This document shows, piece by piece, positions 25,619 through 36,184 of a DNA stretch of 64,000 nt. The stretch covers positions 89,812 to 153,811 of the forward strand of contig NZ_PCOQ01000013.1 of assembly GCF_002975275.1 (NCBI RefSeq). Direction: 5' to 3'. This DNA comes from Achromobacter sp. MYb9. GTDB taxonomy: Bacteria; Pseudomonadota; Gammaproteobacteria; Burkholderiales; Burkholderiaceae_B. The notes under the pieces are model-generated. The model searched no databases. It was not told where the DNA came from and was given only the letters and a program-made list of their open reading frames with translations. Each line of letters starts with the position of its first letter. The stretch's first letter is position 1. Made by a program: the position numbers and the translations under genes.

Positions 25619-27112
25619 CTATTCTGCGCCCGGTTTGGCTCGCGTCCGGGGGGATTCGTGACCGGTGATGCCGCGGTCGCGCGCCCACACGATCGCCGCA
25701 CTGCGCCGGTGCACGCCGATCTTGCTATAGATCGTGGCCACGTGGTTGCGGACGGTGTTGCGAGACAACTTCAGGTTCTTGGCGATGCCATCGTCGTCAT
25801 GGCCCTGGCATAGCAGACCCAGCACTTCGCGCTCTCGCGTCGTCAACTGCGCCAGTTCGGCCACATCGCGGGTGGCGGGCGTGGGCTGGCGCAATTGCGC
25901 CAGCTTTTCGATGATGCCCCGGCTGAACCACGACGTGTCCTGCATCACGGCTTCGATTGCCGCCAGCAATTCGGTCTCGGAGCGTTTGCGCTCGGTGATG
26001 TCCTGCATCACGATCAGCAGTCGGTGCTGGCCGCCGATCATCACGGGCTCGGCGGACACCAGGCAGTCCAGTTTGCCGCCGTCCTGCGTGCTCAGGGTGG
26101 CTTCGCGGTTGCGCGCGCTTTCCCCGCGCGCCAGGCTGGCGGCCATTCCCTCGTAGGGCTGCAGGCCCAAATCGGTCAGGGCTTTGCCGGCGGCAGTATC
26201 CGGGGCCGCGCCAGTGGCGGCCGCGAATGCCTCGTTGATGTCCAGCACAAGCAGCGCGTCGCCTTCGCACACGGCCATCGGCACGGGCGCCAGCCGGAAC
26301 GCCTTCGAGAAGCGTTCTTCGCTTTCGCGCAGCGCAAGCTCGGTGCGTTTGCGGGCCTCCAGGTCGATGAACGTGAACAGCATGCACGGTTCGTCCTGCA
26401 TGTCGATCGGCTGGCCGGCGACCAGCACGAACTTCGCTTCGCCGTTCGCCACTTTCACCGTGCCTTCGCGCTGCGGGATCGTCTGGCCTTCGTTCAATCT
26501 GGCCACGGCGGCTTCCTTGTCTTCACCGCCGTCCAGCACATCCAGTTCATAGGCCGACTTGCCCAGCACCGCCTCGCGCGTATAGCCGGTCATTTCCAGG
26601 AAGCCCTGGTTCACCTTGACGTAGCGCAGATCGGAAAGCCGGCAGATCAGCGCGGGCGCCGGGTTCGCGCCAAAGGTCCGCTCAAAGCGCTGCTCGGCGT
26701 TCAATTGCTCGGTCTGGTCATGCAGGATCAGGACGCGATATTCCACGCCGTTGTCGTTGCCCAGGTTCAGTCCGCGTGCGCGCACGTTACGCAGGAATTC
26801 CTCGTCGTCCTTGCGGCGCAGGTCCAGCAGCAGGTCATCGAAAGGTTCGCCGGCCGCCAGGCGGTCCAGCGGAAACTGGCGAGCAGCCACGCGATGGCGG
26901 TTGCGGTAGGTCAGCGTGTAACGCTTGCGGTAGCCGGCGGGCGTGCCGCCCAATGCTTCAAGCGTATCGACGCCGTGTAATTCAAGCGCGCTGTCGTTGG
27001 CCCACGCGATGGCGCCATCGGGTTCCAGCACGATGATGCCTTCGTTCAAACCCGCGATGATGTTCTGCAGGTGCTGGCGATGCGCTTGGGGTGCGGCGGC
27101 GTTTGTTGTCAC
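25619..27112 (-). CDS. PAS-domain LuxR-type response regulator
   Basis: About 497 residues with three PAS-like sensory modules (starting near residues 15, 145 and 280, each followed by a PAC-like segment) and a C-terminal LuxR/NarL helix-turn-helix in TTREREVLGLLCQGH and LSRNTVRNHVATIYSKI. It senses an internal signal through PAS and binds DNA directly; there is no receiver or kinase domain. I chose GTG 27112 because GAGG lies five bases upstream; ATG codons at 27133 and 27160 are in frame. No neighbouring gene points to its regulon. Confidence 0.8.
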   Translation of the reverse strand: MTTNAAAPQAHRQHLQNIIAGLNEGIIVLEPDGAIAWANDSALELHGVDTLEALGGTPAGYRKRYTLTYRNRHRVAARQFPLDRLAAGEPFDDLLLDLRRKDDEEFLRNVRARGLNLGNDNGVEYRVLILHDQTEQLNAEQRFERTFGANPAPALICRLSDLRYVKVNQGFLEMTGYTREAVLGKSAYELDVLDGGEDKEAAVARLNEGQTIPQREGTVKVANGEAKFVLVAGQPIDMQDEPCMLFTFIDLEARKRTELALRESEERFSKAFRLAPVPMAVCEGDALLVLDINEAFAAATGAAPDTAAGKALTDLGLQPYEGMAASLARGESARNREATLSTQDGGKLDCLVSAEPVMIGGQHRLLIVMQDITERKRSETELLAAIEAVMQDTSWFSRGIIEKLAQLRQPTPATRDVAELAQLTTREREVLGLLCQGHDDDGIAKNLKLSRNTVRNHVATIYSKIGVHRRSAAIVWARDRGITGHESPRTRAKPGAE

Positions 27113-27253
27113 GTAAGCCTCTTTGGTTCGCATGCATGAGCACACAGGATGCAGGCGCATGGCGACGCTGTCCAGAGAGCAAAACGGACGAGTCTTCGAG
27201 GCGGGGGGAGGGTAGAGACGGGAGGGGCGTGGATACCGCGGACGCAGAAAAGC

Positions 27254-27276
27254 AAAAAGCTCCGGAATCCGGAGCT
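27254..27276 (-). terminator. Intrinsic terminator of the tRNA cluster
   Basis: An exact 8-bp stem (AGCTCCGG/CCGGAGCT, three-base loop) is followed on the minus strand by TTTTTGCTTTT. It sits 39 bases after the last tRNA-Asp and ends the tRNA transcription unit before the regulator gene. Confidence 0.88.
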
Positions 27277-27314
27277 TCAGCGATATGCAGCCATGCGATC
27301 AAGCACAAGGTGCT

Positions 27315-27391
27315 TGGCGGAGCGGACGGGGCTCGAACCCGCGACCCCCGGCGTGACAGGCCGGTATTCTAACCAACTGAACTACCGCTCC
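27315..27391 (-). tRNA. tRNA-Asp(GTC), copy 2
   Basis: A 77-nt cloverleaf with a 7-bp acceptor stem GGAGCGG/CCGCTCC, anticodon GTC, T-loop GGTTCGAGCC and an encoded CCA end. It is the last tRNA of the downstream Ala-Glu-Asp triplet. Confidence 0.97.
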
Positions 27392-27468
27392 GCAGCGGCG
27401 TACTCAACTACTTTGTCACTTCAACTGCACTTATCTACTGCTTTACTGCAACCTGCATGCCAGTAAAC

Positions 27469-27544
27469 TGGCGTCCCCTAGGGGATTCGAACCCCTGTAC
27501 TCACCGTGAAAGGGTGATGTCCTAGGCCTCTAGACGAAGGGGAC
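27469..27544 (-). tRNA. tRNA-Glu(TTC), copy 2
   Basis: A 76-nt tRNA with acceptor stem GTCCCCT/AGGGGAC, anticodon TTC in the stem CACCC/GGGTG context, and encoded CCA. It is the middle gene of the downstream triplet and is identical to the copy at 27929. Confidence 0.97.
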
Positions 27545-27592
27545 CTGAACTGAACAGAACTGCAAAACTACTTTACTACGGTACTGCGATAC

Positions 27593-27668
<76 letters not shown>

Positions 27669-27724
27669 CAGGGCGCCTTGATGTTCCACACAACAAACAA
27701 CAAGGTCTCACACTCTATAAAAGC

Positions 27725-27746
27725 AAAAAGCCCCGAAGACGGAGCT
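27725..27746 (-). terminator. Intrinsic terminator between the two tRNA triplets
   Basis: On the minus strand a 7-bp stem AGCTCCG/CGGGGCT (one T-G pair, loop TCTT) is followed by TTTTTGCTTTT. It closely resembles the terminator at 27254 and falls 29 bases after the upstream tRNA-Asp, so the upstream triplet has its own end. Confidence 0.8.
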
Positions 27747-27774
27747 CTTGAAAGACTCAGAGCGAGAGCGCTAA

Positions 27775-27851
27775 TGGCGGAGCGGACGGGGCTCGAACCC
27801 GCGACCCCCGGCGTGACAGGCCGGTATTCTAACCAACTGAACTACCGCTCC
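27775..27851 (-). tRNA. tRNA-Asp(GTC), copy 1
   Basis: Identical over all 77 bases, including CCA, to the tRNA-Asp at 27315. It closes the upstream Ala-Glu-Asp triplet and is followed by its own terminator. Confidence 0.97.
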
Positions 27852-27928
27852 GCAGCGGCGTACTCAACTACTTTGTCACTTCAACTGCACTTATCTACTG
27901 CTTTACTGCAACCTGCATGCCAGTAAAC

Positions 27929-28004
27929 TGGCGTCCCCTAGGGGATTCGAACCCCTGTACTCACCGTGAAAGGGTGATGTCCTAGGCCTCTAGACGAAGG
28001 GGAC
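27929..28004 (-). tRNA. tRNA-Glu(TTC), copy 1
   Basis: Identical to the tRNA-Glu at 27469, with anticodon TTC and encoded CCA. The 77-base spacer to tRNA-Asp is also identical in both copies. Confidence 0.97.
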
Positions 28005-28037
28005 CTGGACTTGCAAACTACGTTCTTCGCTGTTGAC

Positions 28038-28113
<76 letters not shown>

Positions 28114-28476
28114 GTTCTTCTAATCAATTCCTGCCACGTTTTACGACTTGAACACACGTTTTATGGTGCGTTTTTCGTAGTTCGTTGCCGGTTTTGTTTA
28201 GTGCCGTTGGCGAAGAAACGAGATTATGCACGAACAAAATCGGGTGTGCAAGTCGCTTTGCGGCAAAAAGGGTAAAACAGGCAAAAAAAATGGGGATAGA
28301 TGGCCTTTTTTGCGCATTTTGTGCGCGATGGGGCTCGGCTGCGGTATCCGGTGATTGGTGCAGATTCCAGGAAAATCAAAGACTTGTGCGGATGCTATGG
28401 TGGGGGTGAAATTTTTTATTCATCATGTGACTTTCGCGTGAAAAAAATGCGGTCGCATTCACACGGGCATCCAGGC
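28114..28476. other. Intergenic region between tRNA cluster and aldo-keto reductase
   Basis: This 363-bp stretch has no credible gene and is clearly more AT-rich than its surroundings, with several A runs near 28280 and 28440. It must hold the minus-strand promoter of the tRNA cluster and the plus-strand promoter of the reductase, but I find no convincing -35/-10 pair. A perfect inverted repeat AATGCG-GT-CGCATT at 28446-28459, bordered by GTG and CAC, lies just before the reductase start and may be an operator. Confidence 0.5.
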
Positions 28477-29532
28477 ATGAGCACACAGACATCCTTTCCC
28501 ACCCGGCCATTGGGGCGCACCGACATGGCCATCACGCGTATCGGCCTGGGCGCCTGGGCAATTGGCGGTAATGGGTGGGCGGTGGGCTGGGGGCCGCAGG
28601 ACGACGCCGATTCCATCGCCGCCATTCGCCTGGCCGTAGACCGGGGCATCAATTGGATCGACACCGCAGCGGTGTACGGGCTGGGTCATTCCGAAGAAAT
28701 CGTGCGCCGCGCGCTGGCGCAGATGGCGCCCGGCGACCGGCCCTATGTCTTTACGAAGTGCGGGCTGACGTGGTCGGCCAACAACCCGATGGCCACGCCG
28801 CGGCGCACGGGCGCGCCGGCCAGCATCCGCCGCGAGATCGAAGATTCGTTGCGGCGGCTGGGGGTGGAACGCATTGACCTCTACCAGATGCACTGGCCGG
28901 CGGGCGACGGCACGCCGACCGACACTTACTGGCAGGAATTGCTGGACCTTAAGCAGGCGGGCAAGGTCCGCGCCATCGGTTTGTCGAACCACAACCTGGC
29001 CCAATTGCAGGATGCGCAAGCGCTGGGCCATGTAGATTCTTTGCAGCCGCCGTTTTCGGCGATCCAGCGCGCAGCGGGGGCGGACTTGATTCCGTGGTGC
29101 GCCGCGCATGACATCGGCGTGATCGTCTACAGCCCGATGCAGTCGGGCCTGCTGACCGGCGGATTTTCAGCCGAGCGCGCGCGCGCCTTGCCGGCGGACG
29201 ATTGGCGCTCGCGGCATGCGGAATTCATGGCGCCCAATCTGGCCCGAAACCTGGCGTTGGCCGACGCGCTGAAACCCATCGCCGAACGCCATGGCACGAC
29301 GGTGGCGGCGGTTGCCGCCGCCTGGACGCTGGCGTGGCCCGGCGTCACGGGCGCGATTGTCGGCGCGCGCAGCGCAGCCCAAGTCAATGGACTGCTGGGC
29401 GCGGCAGCACTGGAGCTGGACAGCGACGACCTGGACGAGGTCGCGGTGGCGATCGAATTGACGGGCGCGGGCGCCGGGCCTCTGCGCCCGCCAGAGGACA
29501 GCGCCAAGCTGCCCGCCAACTTGTTTGCCTGA
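28477..29532 (+). CDS. Aldo/keto reductase
   Basis: A 351-residue NADPH-dependent oxidoreductase of the AKR superfamily. The tetrad is visible: Asp and Tyr in IDTAAVYGLGHSE, Lys in VFTKCG and His in YQMHWP, with the C-terminal cofactor segment GAIVGARSAAQV. It reduces aldehydes or ketones, physiological substrate unknown. I chose ATG 28477, where the homologous MSTQTSFPTRPLGRTD-type start lies; the ribosome site is weak and ATG 28450 is in frame. The gene stands alone, with a possible operator just upstream. Confidence 0.88.
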   Translation: MSTQTSFPTRPLGRTDMAITRIGLGAWAIGGNGWAVGWGPQDDADSIAAIRLAVDRGINWIDTAAVYGLGHSEEIVRRALAQMAPGDRPYVFTKCGLTWSANNPMATPRRTGAPASIRREIEDSLRRLGVERIDLYQMHWPAGDGTPTDTYWQELLDLKQAGKVRAIGLSNHNLAQLQDAQALGHVDSLQPPFSAIQRAAGADLIPWCAAHDIGVIVYSPMQSGLLTGGFSAERARALPADDWRSRHAEFMAPNLARNLALADALKPIAERHGTTVAAVAAAWTLAWPGVTGAIVGARSAAQVNGLLGAAALELDSDDLDEVAVAIELTGAGAGPLRPPEDSAKLPANLFA

Positions 29533-29539
29533 GGCGGAC

Positions 29540-31168
29540 TCAGCCGCGCCGCGTCTTGCGGCTGCTGCCGAACGCGCCGATCAGCGCCAAGCCCACCAGC
29601 GCCAATGCGATCTTGTCGCCGAAGCGGGCGTAGGGCGTCAGGCCCGTCATGCCTTGGACAGACACGGGCAGCACTCCCGCCTGCAACGGCGCCAGCTGGG
29701 CCGCGACGCGACCCTTGGCGTCGATGGCGGCGGTGATGCCGGTATTGGTGGACGTCAGCATCGGGCGGGCGGTTTCCATGGTGCGCAGCCGGCCGATTTG
29801 CAGGTGCTGGCGCAAGGCCCAGGAATCACCGAACCATCCCAGGTTGCTGACGTTGACCAGGATGGTCGCGCCCGGTTCGCCGTTGGGGCCGGGCAGCAGC
29901 GCCGGCAGCAGATCGGGACCAAACAGGTCTTCGTAGCAGATGTTGAAGGCGATGTGCTGGCCGCCTACCGCAAAGGGGGTCTGACGTTGCGCACCGCGGT
30001 CGAAATCCCCCAGCGGGATGTTCAGCATGTTCACGAACCAGTGGAAGCCTGGCGGGACGTATTCGCCCCAAGGCACCAGGTGGCGCTTGTCATAGCGCAT
30101 GGCGGTGCTGCCGGCGACCAGGTGTTCGACCGGCGTATTACCGTCGAAGCCCATCACGCTGTTGGTGTAGCGGTCGCGGCCATTGACGCGGTCGTGCAGC
30201 GGCACGCCCATGGCGATGGTCATGTTGCCCCGGGCGGCTACGCCGCGCCAGGCGTCCCACGCCCGCGGATCCAGTTGGTCCTGGAAGATCGGCAGCACGG
30301 TTTCGGGCAAGATCACCAGTTGTGGCGCGGGTACGCCCGCGGCCGGCGGCAACGCCGTCAGTTCCAGGTGGCGCACCAGGCTTTGTTCAAGCAGGGCCGG
30401 GTCGAACTTTTGCGATTGCTCGATATTGCCCTGGACCAGCCGCACGTTGAGTGGGTCGCCGCTGGGCGAAGACCAGTCCATGCGCGACAAGGGCCAGCCC
30501 GCGGCGGCCAGCGCGACGGCGACGCCGGCGGCCAATGCCTGGCGTGAGTCCATGGATGTCTTGCGGGACGGCTGCCACAGGCTGGCGATCGCGGCCGCGA
30601 CGAATGCGGCAACGAACGCCATGCCATGCACGCCCACGATCGGGGCCCAGCCGGCGATGGGGCTGTCCACCTGCGCGTAGCCGATGTTCAACCACGGGAA
30701 ACCGGTCAGCAGCACGGCCCGCAGCCATTCGAAACCCGCCCACAGCGCGGCCCAGGCCAGCGTGGCAGACAGGATGCGGGAGGGCGCCGCGTCGGGGGTC
30801 AGCGGTGTGAAACGGCGTGCCAGCGCGCTGGCGGTGGCCGGGAACAGCGCCAGGAATGCCGACAGCGCCAGCACCCCGGCCACGGCCAACGGCGCGGCCA
30901 GGCCGCCGTAGCGATGCATGCTGATGAAAAGCCAGTACAGCCCCACCGCATAGGTGACGAAGGCGAACAGCCAGCCGCGCCCCCACGCCTGTTTGGCGGA
31001 GGGGGCCGTGAGCGTGACGCGCGCGGCCACGGCCAGCGCCAGGATCTGCGTAAGGGCCAGCGCCCAGTCCGGCAAGGGGCCGGGGGCGAAAGTCAGGGCG
31101 TGCACGGCGCCCGCCAGCGTCAAGCCGGCGGCGCCGCGCAGGAGTCGGCTGCGCGGGGTACGGCTCAT
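29540..31168 (-). CDS. lnt: Apolipoprotein N-acyltransferase Lnt
   Basis: Lnt adds the third acyl chain to bacterial lipoproteins in the inner membrane. The 542-residue protein has about six to seven N-terminal helices and a nitrilase-like periplasmic domain with the catalytic Glu289 (ILPETVLP), Lys361 (RYDKRH) and Cys411 (NICYED), and a final membrane helix. The ATG overlaps the corC stop. The order corC-lnt is conserved across proteobacteria. Confidence 0.95.
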   Translation of the reverse strand: MSRTPRSRLLRGAAGLTLAGAVHALTFAPGPLPDWALALTQILALAVAARVTLTAPSAKQAWGRGWLFAFVTYAVGLYWLFISMHRYGGLAAPLAVAGVLALSAFLALFPATASALARRFTPLTPDAAPSRILSATLAWAALWAGFEWLRAVLLTGFPWLNIGYAQVDSPIAGWAPIVGVHGMAFVAAFVAAAIASLWQPSRKTSMDSRQALAAGVAVALAAAGWPLSRMDWSSPSGDPLNVRLVQGNIEQSQKFDPALLEQSLVRHLELTALPPAAGVPAPQLVILPETVLPIFQDQLDPRAWDAWRGVAARGNMTIAMGVPLHDRVNGRDRYTNSVMGFDGNTPVEHLVAGSTAMRYDKRHLVPWGEYVPPGFHWFVNMLNIPLGDFDRGAQRQTPFAVGGQHIAFNICYEDLFGPDLLPALLPGPNGEPGATILVNVSNLGWFGDSWALRQHLQIGRLRTMETARPMLTSTNTGITAAIDAKGRVAAQLAPLQAGVLPVSVQGMTGLTPYARFGDKIALALVGLALIGAFGSSRKTRRG

Positions 31169-32055
31169 GCGTCGTCGGTGGGGCGGGAGATTGAGTCGGG
31201 GTTGTTGCGCTTGACGCGCAGCCAGATGGCGCGGCGGGCGTCGCCGCGCGCCACTTCCATCCGAAGGCCGTCGAATTCGGCGATGTCGCCGCGGCGCGGG
31301 ATACGGCCCAATTGACCGCCCATCCATCCGCCGACGCTGTCGTATTCGTCGTCGGGCAAATTGCAGCCGAACACCTCGTTGAAGTGCGAGATATCGGTCG
31401 CGGCCAGCACGCGCCACTGGTTTTCGCCTTCCGGGAAGATCGAGTCTTCTTCGGTTTCATCGAATTCGTCTTCGATGTCGCCGACGATCTGCTCCAACAC
31501 GTCTTCCATGGTGACCAGGCCGGAAATGCCGCCATGCTCATCGATGACGATGGCCTGGTGGTTGCGGCTGGCGCGGAACTCGTGCAGCAGCACGTTCAGG
31601 CGCTTGGATTCCGGGATGAACACGGCCGGGCGGACCAGCGTGCGGACTTCGATGCCGGGTTCCAGCATGCAGCGCAGCAGATCCTTGGCCAGCAGGATGC
31701 CGATGATGTTGTCGCGATCGCCTTCATAGACCGGAAAACGCGAATGCGCGGTTTCGATCACGGTCGCCACAAGGTACGGGATGGGCTGTGTGACGTCCAG
31801 CAGGTCCATGCGCGAACGCGGAACCATGATGTCGCCGACGGTGCCTTCGGACACGGCAAGCGCGCCCTTGATCATCTTGTAGGATTCCGCGTCGAGCAGC
31901 TTGCGGTCGTGCGCGGCTTCCAGAATGGCCTTGATGCCTTCGCGGTCCTCGGGCTCTCGGCGCACAAGGGAAAGCAGGCGGTCTAGAAGGGATTTGGTGG
32001 CGGGTTTGGCTGAGCGAGCAGAGGTCGCTTCGGGAGCAGGGTAAGGGTCAGACAT
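31165..32055 (-). CDS. corC: CorC/HlyC-family CBS-domain protein
   Basis: A 296-residue cytoplasmic protein with a CBS pair (about residues 65-185, including [11 protein letters not shown] and [20 protein letters not shown]) and a C-terminal CorC_HlyC domain. The family is linked to Mg2+/Co2+ efflux, with the short membrane-free form acting next to lnt and ybeY. The start at 32055 was preferred over a longer reading with an unrelated basic extension. It is coupled to lnt by a four-base overlap. Confidence 0.91.
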   Translation of the reverse strand: MSDPYPAPEATSARSAKPATKSLLDRLLSLVRREPEDREGIKAILEAAHDRKLLDAESYKMIKGALAVSEGTVGDIMVPRSRMDLLDVTQPIPYLVATVIETAHSRFPVYEGDRDNIIGILLAKDLLRCMLEPGIEVRTLVRPAVFIPESKRLNVLLHEFRASRNHQAIVIDEHGGISGLVTMEDVLEQIVGDIEDEFDETEEDSIFPEGENQWRVLAATDISHFNEVFGCNLPDDEYDSVGGWMGGQLGRIPRRGDIAEFDGLRMEVARGDARRAIWLRVKRNNPDSISRPTDDA

Positions 32056-32218
32056 CGTCCGGGAGGACAAGTTATGGAGGGGCCAGCATAACCGAAACTG
32101 GCCTCTCGTTTGTAACGGGAGCCATGAAAATGGGGCCAAACGCCGTCATCTGCGCGTTGCTTGGCGCCATTTTCCGTGAATTTCTAGGGGTAGACCCGAA
32201 CGCGCGAACGGCCTGTGG

Positions 32219-32695
32219 CTAGTCGGTGGCCAGGTAGGGGTCGGCGATCCCCATTTTTGCCAGCGTGGCGGTTTCCAGCGCTTCCATGCGCTTGGCGTCC
32301 CGGGCCTTGATGTGGTCGTAGCCCAGCGAATGCAGCACGCCGTGCAGGGTCAGGTGGGCGGCGTGGTCCAGCAGCGCCTTGCGCTGCTCCCGGGCCTCGC
32401 GCACAAGCACGGGCACGCACATGACGATGTCGCCGCGCGCCACGCCCACGGGGTCGACGCCGTACTCGAAGGTCAGCACATTGGTGGCGTAATCGCGTTC
32501 ACGGAAATCGCGGTTCAGGCGCCGGCCTTCGGCGCTGCCCACCAGGCGCAGGCTGAGTTCGGCGGCCGAAAACGCGACCAGACCGTCTTCCGCCGCCGCC
32601 GCCAGGGCGCGTTCCGCCCACCGGCGCAGGCGCCAGCGGGGCAAGCGGGCCTCTTCAACCCCGTATTGGATGGACAGGGACAGCTCAGGCTTCAT
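32219..32695 (-). CDS. ybeY: Endoribonuclease YbeY (rRNA maturation factor)
   Basis: YbeY is a zinc RNase involved in 16S rRNA 3'-end maturation and ribosome quality control. The 158-residue protein has the metal motif with His118, His122 and His128 in LHGVLHSLGYDH. The start at 32695 lies 11 bases inside the 3' end of phoH, so the two are coupled. Its neighbours phoH and miaB are its usual companions. Confidence 0.94.
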   Translation of the reverse strand: MKPELSLSIQYGVEEARLPRWRLRRWAERALAAAAEDGLVAFSAAELSLRLVGSAEGRRLNRDFRERDYATNVLTFEYGVDPVGVARGDIVMCVPVLVREAREQRKALLDHAAHLTLHGVLHSLGYDHIKARDAKRMEALETATLAKMGIADPYLATD

Positions 32696-33710
32696 TTTCG
32701 GAGGCGCGGTCGTAGGCGTCGACGATGCGGGCGACCAGGGGGTGGCGCACGACATCGCGGCTGGTGAAGCGGGTGGTCGCGATGCCTTGCACGTCTTCCA
32801 GCACCTTGACCGCATGGGCCAGGCCGCTGTCCTGGCCGCGCGGCAGGTCCACCTGCGAGGGGTCGCCGGTGATGACGGCCTTGCTGCCGAAGCCGATCCG
32901 CGTCAGGAACATCTTCATCTGTTCCGGCGTGGTGTTCTGCGCTTCATCCAGGATGACGAAGGCATGATTCAGCGTGCGGCCGCGCATGTAGGCCAGCGGG
33001 GCGATCTCGATGGTCTGCTTTTCGAACAGGCGCTGCACCTTCTCGAAGCCCATCAGATCGTAGAGCGCGTCATACAGCGGACGCAGGTAGGGGTCAACCT
33101 TCTGGGCCAGGTCGCCGGGCAGGAAGCCCAGCCGCTCGCCCGCTTCGACAGCGGGGCGCGTCAGCACCAGACGCTGCACGGTGTCGCGTTCCATCGCGTC
33201 GATGGCGCAGGCGACTGCCAGCCAGGTCTTGCCGGTGCCGGCGGGACCCACCCCGAACGTGATGTCGTGCTTGAGGATGTTGTTCAGGTAGTCACGCTGG
33301 CGCGGTGTGCGCGGACGCAGGTCGCTGCGCTTGGTGCGCAGCGCGATACCGTCGCTTTCGTCGTCCAGGGCAGGCAGCGGATCCGCTTCGCGCGCCGGCG
33401 TTTCCTTCAGCTTCTCTTCCTGGCGCCCCACGCCGATCTCGACCAGGCCAAGCTGGATGTCGTCGACCGACAGGGCGCGGTGCACCGCCTGTTCGTGGAA
33501 GCGCCGAAGCACCCGTCCGGCCAGTTCGGCCTGTTCGCCTTCAATGGTGACGCGATTGCCGCGGCGCGAGAGCTTGACGCCCATGCCGTCGGCGAGCTGG
33601 CGCAGGTTTTCGTCCAGCGGGCCGCACAGATTGGCCAGGTGGGTGTTGTCGCCGTCCAGGTTGACGATGGCGGGCATGCTGCGACGGGCGCGGGAACGGG
33701 GAGTGGTCAT
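32685..33710 (-). CDS. PhoH family ATPase/RNA-associated protein
   Basis: A 341-residue protein with an N-terminal KH-like region and a P-loop ATPase domain: Walker A in GPAGTGKTW near residue 157 and the Walker B-like VILDEAQN. PhoH-like proteins co-occur with YbeY and are thought to be ATPases acting on RNA. It overlaps miaB by four bases upstream and ybeY by 11 downstream. The often used name phoH reflects E. coli homology and not phosphate control shown here. Confidence 0.92.
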   Translation of the reverse strand: MTTPRSRARRSMPAIVNLDGDNTHLANLCGPLDENLRQLADGMGVKLSRRGNRVTIEGEQAELAGRVLRRFHEQAVHRALSVDDIQLGLVEIGVGRQEEKLKETPAREADPLPALDDESDGIALRTKRSDLRPRTPRQRDYLNNILKHDITFGVGPAGTGKTWLAVACAIDAMERDTVQRLVLTRPAVEAGERLGFLPGDLAQKVDPYLRPLYDALYDLMGFEKVQRLFEKQTIEIAPLAYMRGRTLNHAFVILDEAQNTTPEQMKMFLTRIGFGSKAVITGDPSQVDLPRGQDSGLAHAVKVLEDVQGIATTRFTSRDVVRHPLVARIVDAYDRASENEA

Positions 33711-35167
33711 TCGGCCTCTGGGGGAACGCGGTCCACGTCGGCCACCCGGGCGCGCAACGAATTGGTGTGCGCTTCGGTGATGATGACGTCGACCATTTGT
33801 CCGATGAGCCGCGCGGGCGCGGCGAAATTCACGATGCGGTTGTTCTCGGTGCGGCCCATCAGTTCGTTGGGGTCGCGGCGCGAGGGGCCTTCCACCAGCA
33901 GGCGCTGGCGCGTGCCGACCATGTTGCGGGCGATGGCGGCGGCCTGATCGTTGATCAGGGCCTGCAGGCGCTGCAGACGGCGCAGCTTCACGTCCTGCGG
34001 CGTGTCGTCGGCCAGGTCGGCGGCGGGCGTGCCCGGGCGGCGCGAATAGACAAACGAGAACGAGGTGTCAAAGCCGACGTCTTCGATCAGCTTCATCGTC
34101 TTTTCGAAATCTTCTTCCGTTTCGCCGGGGAAGCCCACGATGAAGTCGGATGACAAGGTCAGGTCGGGGCGGGCGGCGCGCAGGCGGCGGACCACCGACT
34201 TGAATTCCAGTGTGGTGTAGCCACGCTTCATCCCGGCCAGCACCCGGTCGCTGCCGGCTTGCACGGGCAAGTGCAGGAACGACACCAACTTCGGCAGGCG
34301 GGCGTAGGCGTCGACCATGCGCTGGGTCATTTCCTTGGGGTGCGAGGTCGTGTAGCGGATGCGTTCGATGCCCGGGATTTCGTGCACGTACTCCAGCAAC
34401 ATGGCGAAGTCGGCGATGTCGTCCGTGCCTTCCATCTTGCCGCGGTAGGCGTTTACGTTCTGGCCCAGCAACGTCACTTCCTTCACGCCCTGGTCGGCCA
34501 GGTCGGCCACTTCGACCAGCACGTCTTCGAAGGGGCGCGAGACTTCTTCGCCGCGCGTGTACGGCACGACGCAGAAGCTGCAGTACTTGCTACAGCCTTC
34601 CATGATGGACACGAACGCCGTGGCGCCATCGACGCGCGGCGGCGGCATGTTGTCGAATTTCTCGATCTCGGGGAAGCTGATGTCCACCTGCGAACGGCCT
34701 TCGGCGCGGCGGCGCGCGATCAGGTCCGGCAGCCGGTGCAGCGTCTGCGGGCCGAACACGACGTCCACGTACGGCGCGCGCTTGACGATGGCCGCGCCTT
34801 CCTGGCTGGCCACGCATCCGCCGACGCCGATCACGAGGTTCGGGTTCGTTTTCTTCAGGTGCTGCACCCGGCCCAGGTCCGAGAAGACTTTTTCCTGCGC
34901 CTTCTCGCGCACCGAACAGGTGTTGAACAGGATGACGTCGGCTTCTTCCGGATTGTCGGTGAGCTCCAGGCCCTGGTCGCCGCGCAGGACGTCGGCCATC
35001 TTGTCCGAGTCGTACTCGTTCATCTGGCAGCCGAAGGTGCGGATATACAGTTTGCGGGGAGAGCCGGCTGCGGTGTCCACGGGGGGCGTTGCGGGGGCGT
35101 CTGCGAGGGGGGCAGCGGCGTTGCCGCCGTCACGCGCATTGTCGCGCTTCAGGGAGGTTGCTTGCAT
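33707..35167 (-). CDS. miaB: tRNA-2-methylthio-N6-dimethylallyladenosine synthase MiaB
   Basis: This radical SAM methylthiotransferase modifies A37 of tRNAs that read UNN codons. The 486-residue protein has the N-terminal UPF0004 cluster starting at Cys47 (FGCQMN, NTCSVRE and GGCVASQ), the radical SAM cysteines in CSKYCSFC and a C-terminal TRAM domain. The first 38 residues are a low-complexity extension compared with E. coli MiaB. It leads the miaB-phoH-ybeY-corC-lnt run. Confidence 0.95.
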   Translation of the reverse strand: MQATSLKRDNARDGGNAAAPLADAPATPPVDTAAGSPRKLYIRTFGCQMNEYDSDKMADVLRGDQGLELTDNPEEADVILFNTCSVREKAQEKVFSDLGRVQHLKKTNPNLVIGVGGCVASQEGAAIVKRAPYVDVVFGPQTLHRLPDLIARRRAEGRSQVDISFPEIEKFDNMPPPRVDGATAFVSIMEGCSKYCSFCVVPYTRGEEVSRPFEDVLVEVADLADQGVKEVTLLGQNVNAYRGKMEGTDDIADFAMLLEYVHEIPGIERIRYTTSHPKEMTQRMVDAYARLPKLVSFLHLPVQAGSDRVLAGMKRGYTTLEFKSVVRRLRAARPDLTLSSDFIVGFPGETEEDFEKTMKLIEDVGFDTSFSFVYSRRPGTPAADLADDTPQDVKLRRLQRLQALINDQAAAIARNMVGTRQRLLVEGPSRRDPNELMGRTENNRIVNFAAPARLIGQMVDVIITEAHTNSLRARVADVDRVPPEAE

Positions 35168-35337
35168 GATGGTCGCCGTGACGGGTGTAGATCCCGGGGG
35201 CTGATAGGCTGGAAAGGCCGAATTTTAACCCTTGCGCGAAAATTGTTTCTTGGTCTGGCAGGCGGCGGCCGTTACGATATCGGTCCGCCCCGCATTCAGC
35301 GGGCGGTAATATTTCTCATTTTCCTTGAGCGGTACCG

Positions 35338-36105
35338 ATGATTCCCAATCCCGTGACGCCTCCGGCCGTTGCTTCCGTGGTGCCTGCCGCGCCCGGCCTG
35401 CCCGTGCCCGACGAAGTGCGCAATCCGTTCTCGCTGGCCGTCTGGCTGTCGCTGGGCGCCGCGTTGGCGATGGCGGCTGCCGCCTGCGCGCTGTGGGTGG
35501 ATCTGCCCCTGGCCATCTGGATCAAGCAATCCGTGTCCGACGGCGTGAACGAGTCCTTTGAATGGGTCGGAGAGTTAGGCGAAAGCGGTCCGTACATCGG
35601 CGTCGCCCTGGCCTTTTATGTCGTGGGCCTGGTCGGCGTGGCCCGCGGCTGGCACAACCCTTTGCGCATGAGCTACGCCAGCATGGCGCGCGGCAGCCTC
35701 CTGATGCTGTCCACGATGGCGGTGGGCGGGCTGGTCGTGCTGGTGCTGAAACGCTCGGTGGCGCGGGCGCGTCCCGAGCTGTTCTTCGAAAAAGGCATCT
35801 ACGGCCTGGGCGAATCGTTTTCGCGCGTGCAGCAGTTCAATTCCTTTCCGTCCAGCCACAGCTACGCTGCGTTTGCGGTGGCCGTCGTGCTGGGCATCCT
35901 GGCGCCGCGCTGGCGCGCGGTCTTCCTGTTGCTGGCGGCGCTGGTGGCCATGAGCCGGCTGGTCAATCTGGACCATTACCTGTCCGACGTGATGACCGCA
36001 GCAGGCATCGCCGTGCTGGTCGGCCACGTGCTGGCCCCGCGCGTGCTGTGCAGCAAGTACCAATGGCCGTTGCGGGCGCCCTGGCGGTGGTGGCAAAAGG
36101 GGTGA
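35338..36105 (+). CDS. PAP2-family membrane phosphatase
   Basis: A 255-residue protein with about six hydrophobic helices and the three acid-phosphatase motifs: KRSVARARP, PSSHS and SRLVNLDHYLSD. Relatives dephosphorylate undecaprenyl pyrophosphate, phosphatidylglycerol phosphate or lipid A-type substrates; I cannot choose among these. It stands alone and ends at a strong shared terminator. Confidence 0.89.
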   Translation: MIPNPVTPPAVASVVPAAPGLPVPDEVRNPFSLAVWLSLGAALAMAAAACALWVDLPLAIWIKQSVSDGVNESFEWVGELGESGPYIGVALAFYVVGLVGVARGWHNPLRMSYASMARGSLLMLSTMAVGGLVVLVLKRSVARARPELFFEKGIYGLGESFSRVQQFNSFPSSHSYAAFAVAVVLGILAPRWRAVFLLLAALVAMSRLVNLDHYLSDVMTAAGIAVLVGHVLAPRVLCSKYQWPLRAPWRWWQKG

Positions 36106-36120
36106 ACCCTTGCACGGAAT

Positions 36121-36158
36121 AAAAAAGGGGCCGCGATTTTTATCGCGGCCCCTTTTTT
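36121..36158. terminator. Bidirectional intrinsic terminator
   Basis: An exact 11-bp stem (GGGGCCGCGAT/ATCGCGGCCCC, T loop) is flanked by six A on the left and eight T on the right. It ends transcription of the PAP2 gene on the plus strand and of the Ala-tRNA editing gene on the minus strand. Confidence 0.95.
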
Positions 36159-36184
36159 TTGGTGTCGAACGCCTTGGGAAGCGG

